DNA from: Actinomycetes bacterium
GTDB taxonomy: Bacteria > Actinomycetota > Aquicultoria > CAJVYJ01 > JAUVQD01
Assembly: GCA_030666075.1 (NCBI GenBank)
Contig: DAOUYN010000075.1
Span: 1 to 5,670, forward strand
DNA: 5,670 nucleotides
Direction: 5' to 3'
Position 1 is the first letter of the stretch; each line of letters begins with the position of its first letter. The position numbers were made by a program, and so were the translations under genes. Of the stretch, positions 4,838-5,670 are shown piece after piece. The notes under the pieces are model-generated. The model made no database searches and was not told the origin of the DNA. It saw only the letters and a list, made by a program, of their open reading frames with translations.

Positions 4838-5670
4838 GTCTCGGCCATAGCGATCCGGCTTTTGATCGACGGGTGACTGAAGAGCCAAAACTCGATAAAC
4901 GGGTTGGGGTCCGGGTCCGCCAAGTTCTGGGCGGCCAGTTTCTCAAATGTGCTGATGGTCGCCTCCGGCTTGCCGACTAGTTTCAGCTCGAAGGCGTCAG
5001 CCTCGCGCTCGAAACGCCTTGATATGCCGTTCATCACCGGCATGCCGACGATCCCGAGGACCATGAACGTCAAGATGATCAGGGGTAACCCGGCGATGTC
5101 CGCTATCCCGCCGAGGTCGAGCGGCCCGGAAAACGCGCGCAGAACGAGGTCGGCAAAGAAGAATCCGACCACCGCGGTGATCGCCCCGAGCAGGGTGTTC
5201 TTGGTTAGATGCCCCAACCGCCAGTGACCCATCTCGTGGCCGACTACCGTCAAGACCTCATCGTCCTCGAAATAGTCGAGCAGGGTGTCGCCTAGGACGA
5301 TCCGTCGCGTATGGCCGACGCCCGCGAAGAAGGCATTGGCTTTTTTGGTCCGCCGGGACATGTCGGTCTTTAGAACCTCGGACACGCCCACCTTTGCCCG
5401 GCCGGCCAGCTCGAGGATCCCCCTTTTTAGGGTTTCGAGCTCCAGCGGCTCAAACTTATTGAAAAGCGGCATGATAATCACCGGCGCCAGGTAGGCCAGG
5501 ATGAAATTGAAAGCTGTCCACGCTATCGCACCGTAAACCCACCAATACGCCCCCGCTTGGGCGAGCAGGTAATACGCGCCTAGTCCGAGCGGGACAAAGA
5601 TGACAGCGGAGAGGACCGTTGTCTTGATCTCGTCCGAGAGCCAACCGCCGATCGTCTGGTTGGAAAGCTC
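4816..5670 (-). CDS. Ste24-type M48 membrane zinc metalloprotease, C-terminal part
   Basis: The frame is open from the right edge to TAA at 4816-4818, giving 284 visible residues; about a third of the N-terminal side is missing compared with the usual 400-420. Counting from the edge, SNQTIGGWLSDEIK (3-16) is the loop typical of the Ste24 N-terminal domain. PLFNKFEPL (68-76) is the conserved stretch after the next membrane helices. The zinc and catalytic motif HEMGH is at 145-149 (5224-5238), and the third ligand is Glu221 in EREAD (5008-5010). Membrane helices are likely at about 17-38, 42-66, 159-178 and 192-213. SHPS at 266-269 is the C-terminal family motif. Such enzymes are integral membrane endopeptidases; in eukaryotes they process CAAX proteins, while bacterial members probably act in membrane protein quality control. 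A GTG at 5479-5481 is not the start, because conserved family sequence continues upstream of it. Confidence 0.93.
   Translation of the reverse strand, partial: ELSNQTIGGWLSDEIKTTVLSAVIFVPLGLGAYYLLAQAGAYWWVYGAIAWTAFNFILAYLAPVIIMPLFNKFEPLELETLKRGILELAGRAKVGVSEVLKTDMSRRTKKANAFFAGVGHTRRIVLGDTLLDYFEDDEVLTVVGHEMGHWRLGHLTKNTLLGAITAVVGFFFADLVLRAFSGPLDLGGIADIAGLPLIILTFMVLGIVGMPVMNGISRRFEREADAFELKLVGKPEATISTFEKLAAQNLADPDPNPFIEFWLFSHPSIKSRIAMAETYLTKES

Noticed and set aside
5479..5481. GTG as the start codon of the M48 protease, giving a 221-residue protein
   Set aside because: The same frame stays open to the window edge and encodes conserved Ste24 sequence (SNQTIGGW and two membrane helices), so the gene is larger and cut by the edge.

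Overview
The window looks like chromosomal DNA from a moderately GC-rich bacterium. The most likely source is an actinobacterial or neighbouring Gram-positive-type lineage. This rests on a glucosyl-3-phosphoglycerate synthase whose catalytic half closely follows, from memory, the mycobacterial GpgS motif series, and on the DADIWGFSVPRMLG stretch of Mrp, which resembles actinobacterial Mrp proteins. The assignment is an inference and no genus is named. There are no tRNA or rRNA genes, CRISPR arrays, insertion sequences or phage genes.

Layout. Bases 1-459 (minus strand) hold the N-terminal 153 residues of a membrane-anchored sensor protein that runs off the left edge. Bases 460-856 are a non-coding divergent region with several inverted repeats and at most weak promoters. 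Bases 857-1906 (plus) encode Mrp/ApbC, an iron-sulfur cluster carrier ATPase with an N-terminal MIP18 domain. Bases 1903-2832 (minus) encode NADPH thioredoxin reductase TrxB, whose stop codon overlaps the mrp stop in a shared TTAA. Bases 2833-2989 are a compact divergent promoter region with a perfect extended -10 facing right and a possible leaderless-type promoter facing left. Bases 2990-4837 (plus) encode a 615-residue protein made of two universal stress protein domains fused to a GpgS-type glycosyltransferase. Bases 4816-5670 (minus) hold the C-terminal 284 residues of a Ste24-type M48 membrane metalloprotease that runs off the right edge and overlaps the preceding gene tail-to-tail by 22 bases.

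How the genes fit together. Genes alternate in direction, so there is no operon in the window. A loose common theme is stress and envelope housekeeping: Fe-S cluster delivery, thiol redox balance, synthesis of a glucosylglycerate-type solute or polysaccharide primer, and membrane protein quality control. The most unusual item is the Usp-Usp-GpgS fusion, which physically joins putative stress or nucleotide-sensing domains to the first committed enzyme of glucosylglycerate synthesis. No clearly new multi-gene system is visible.
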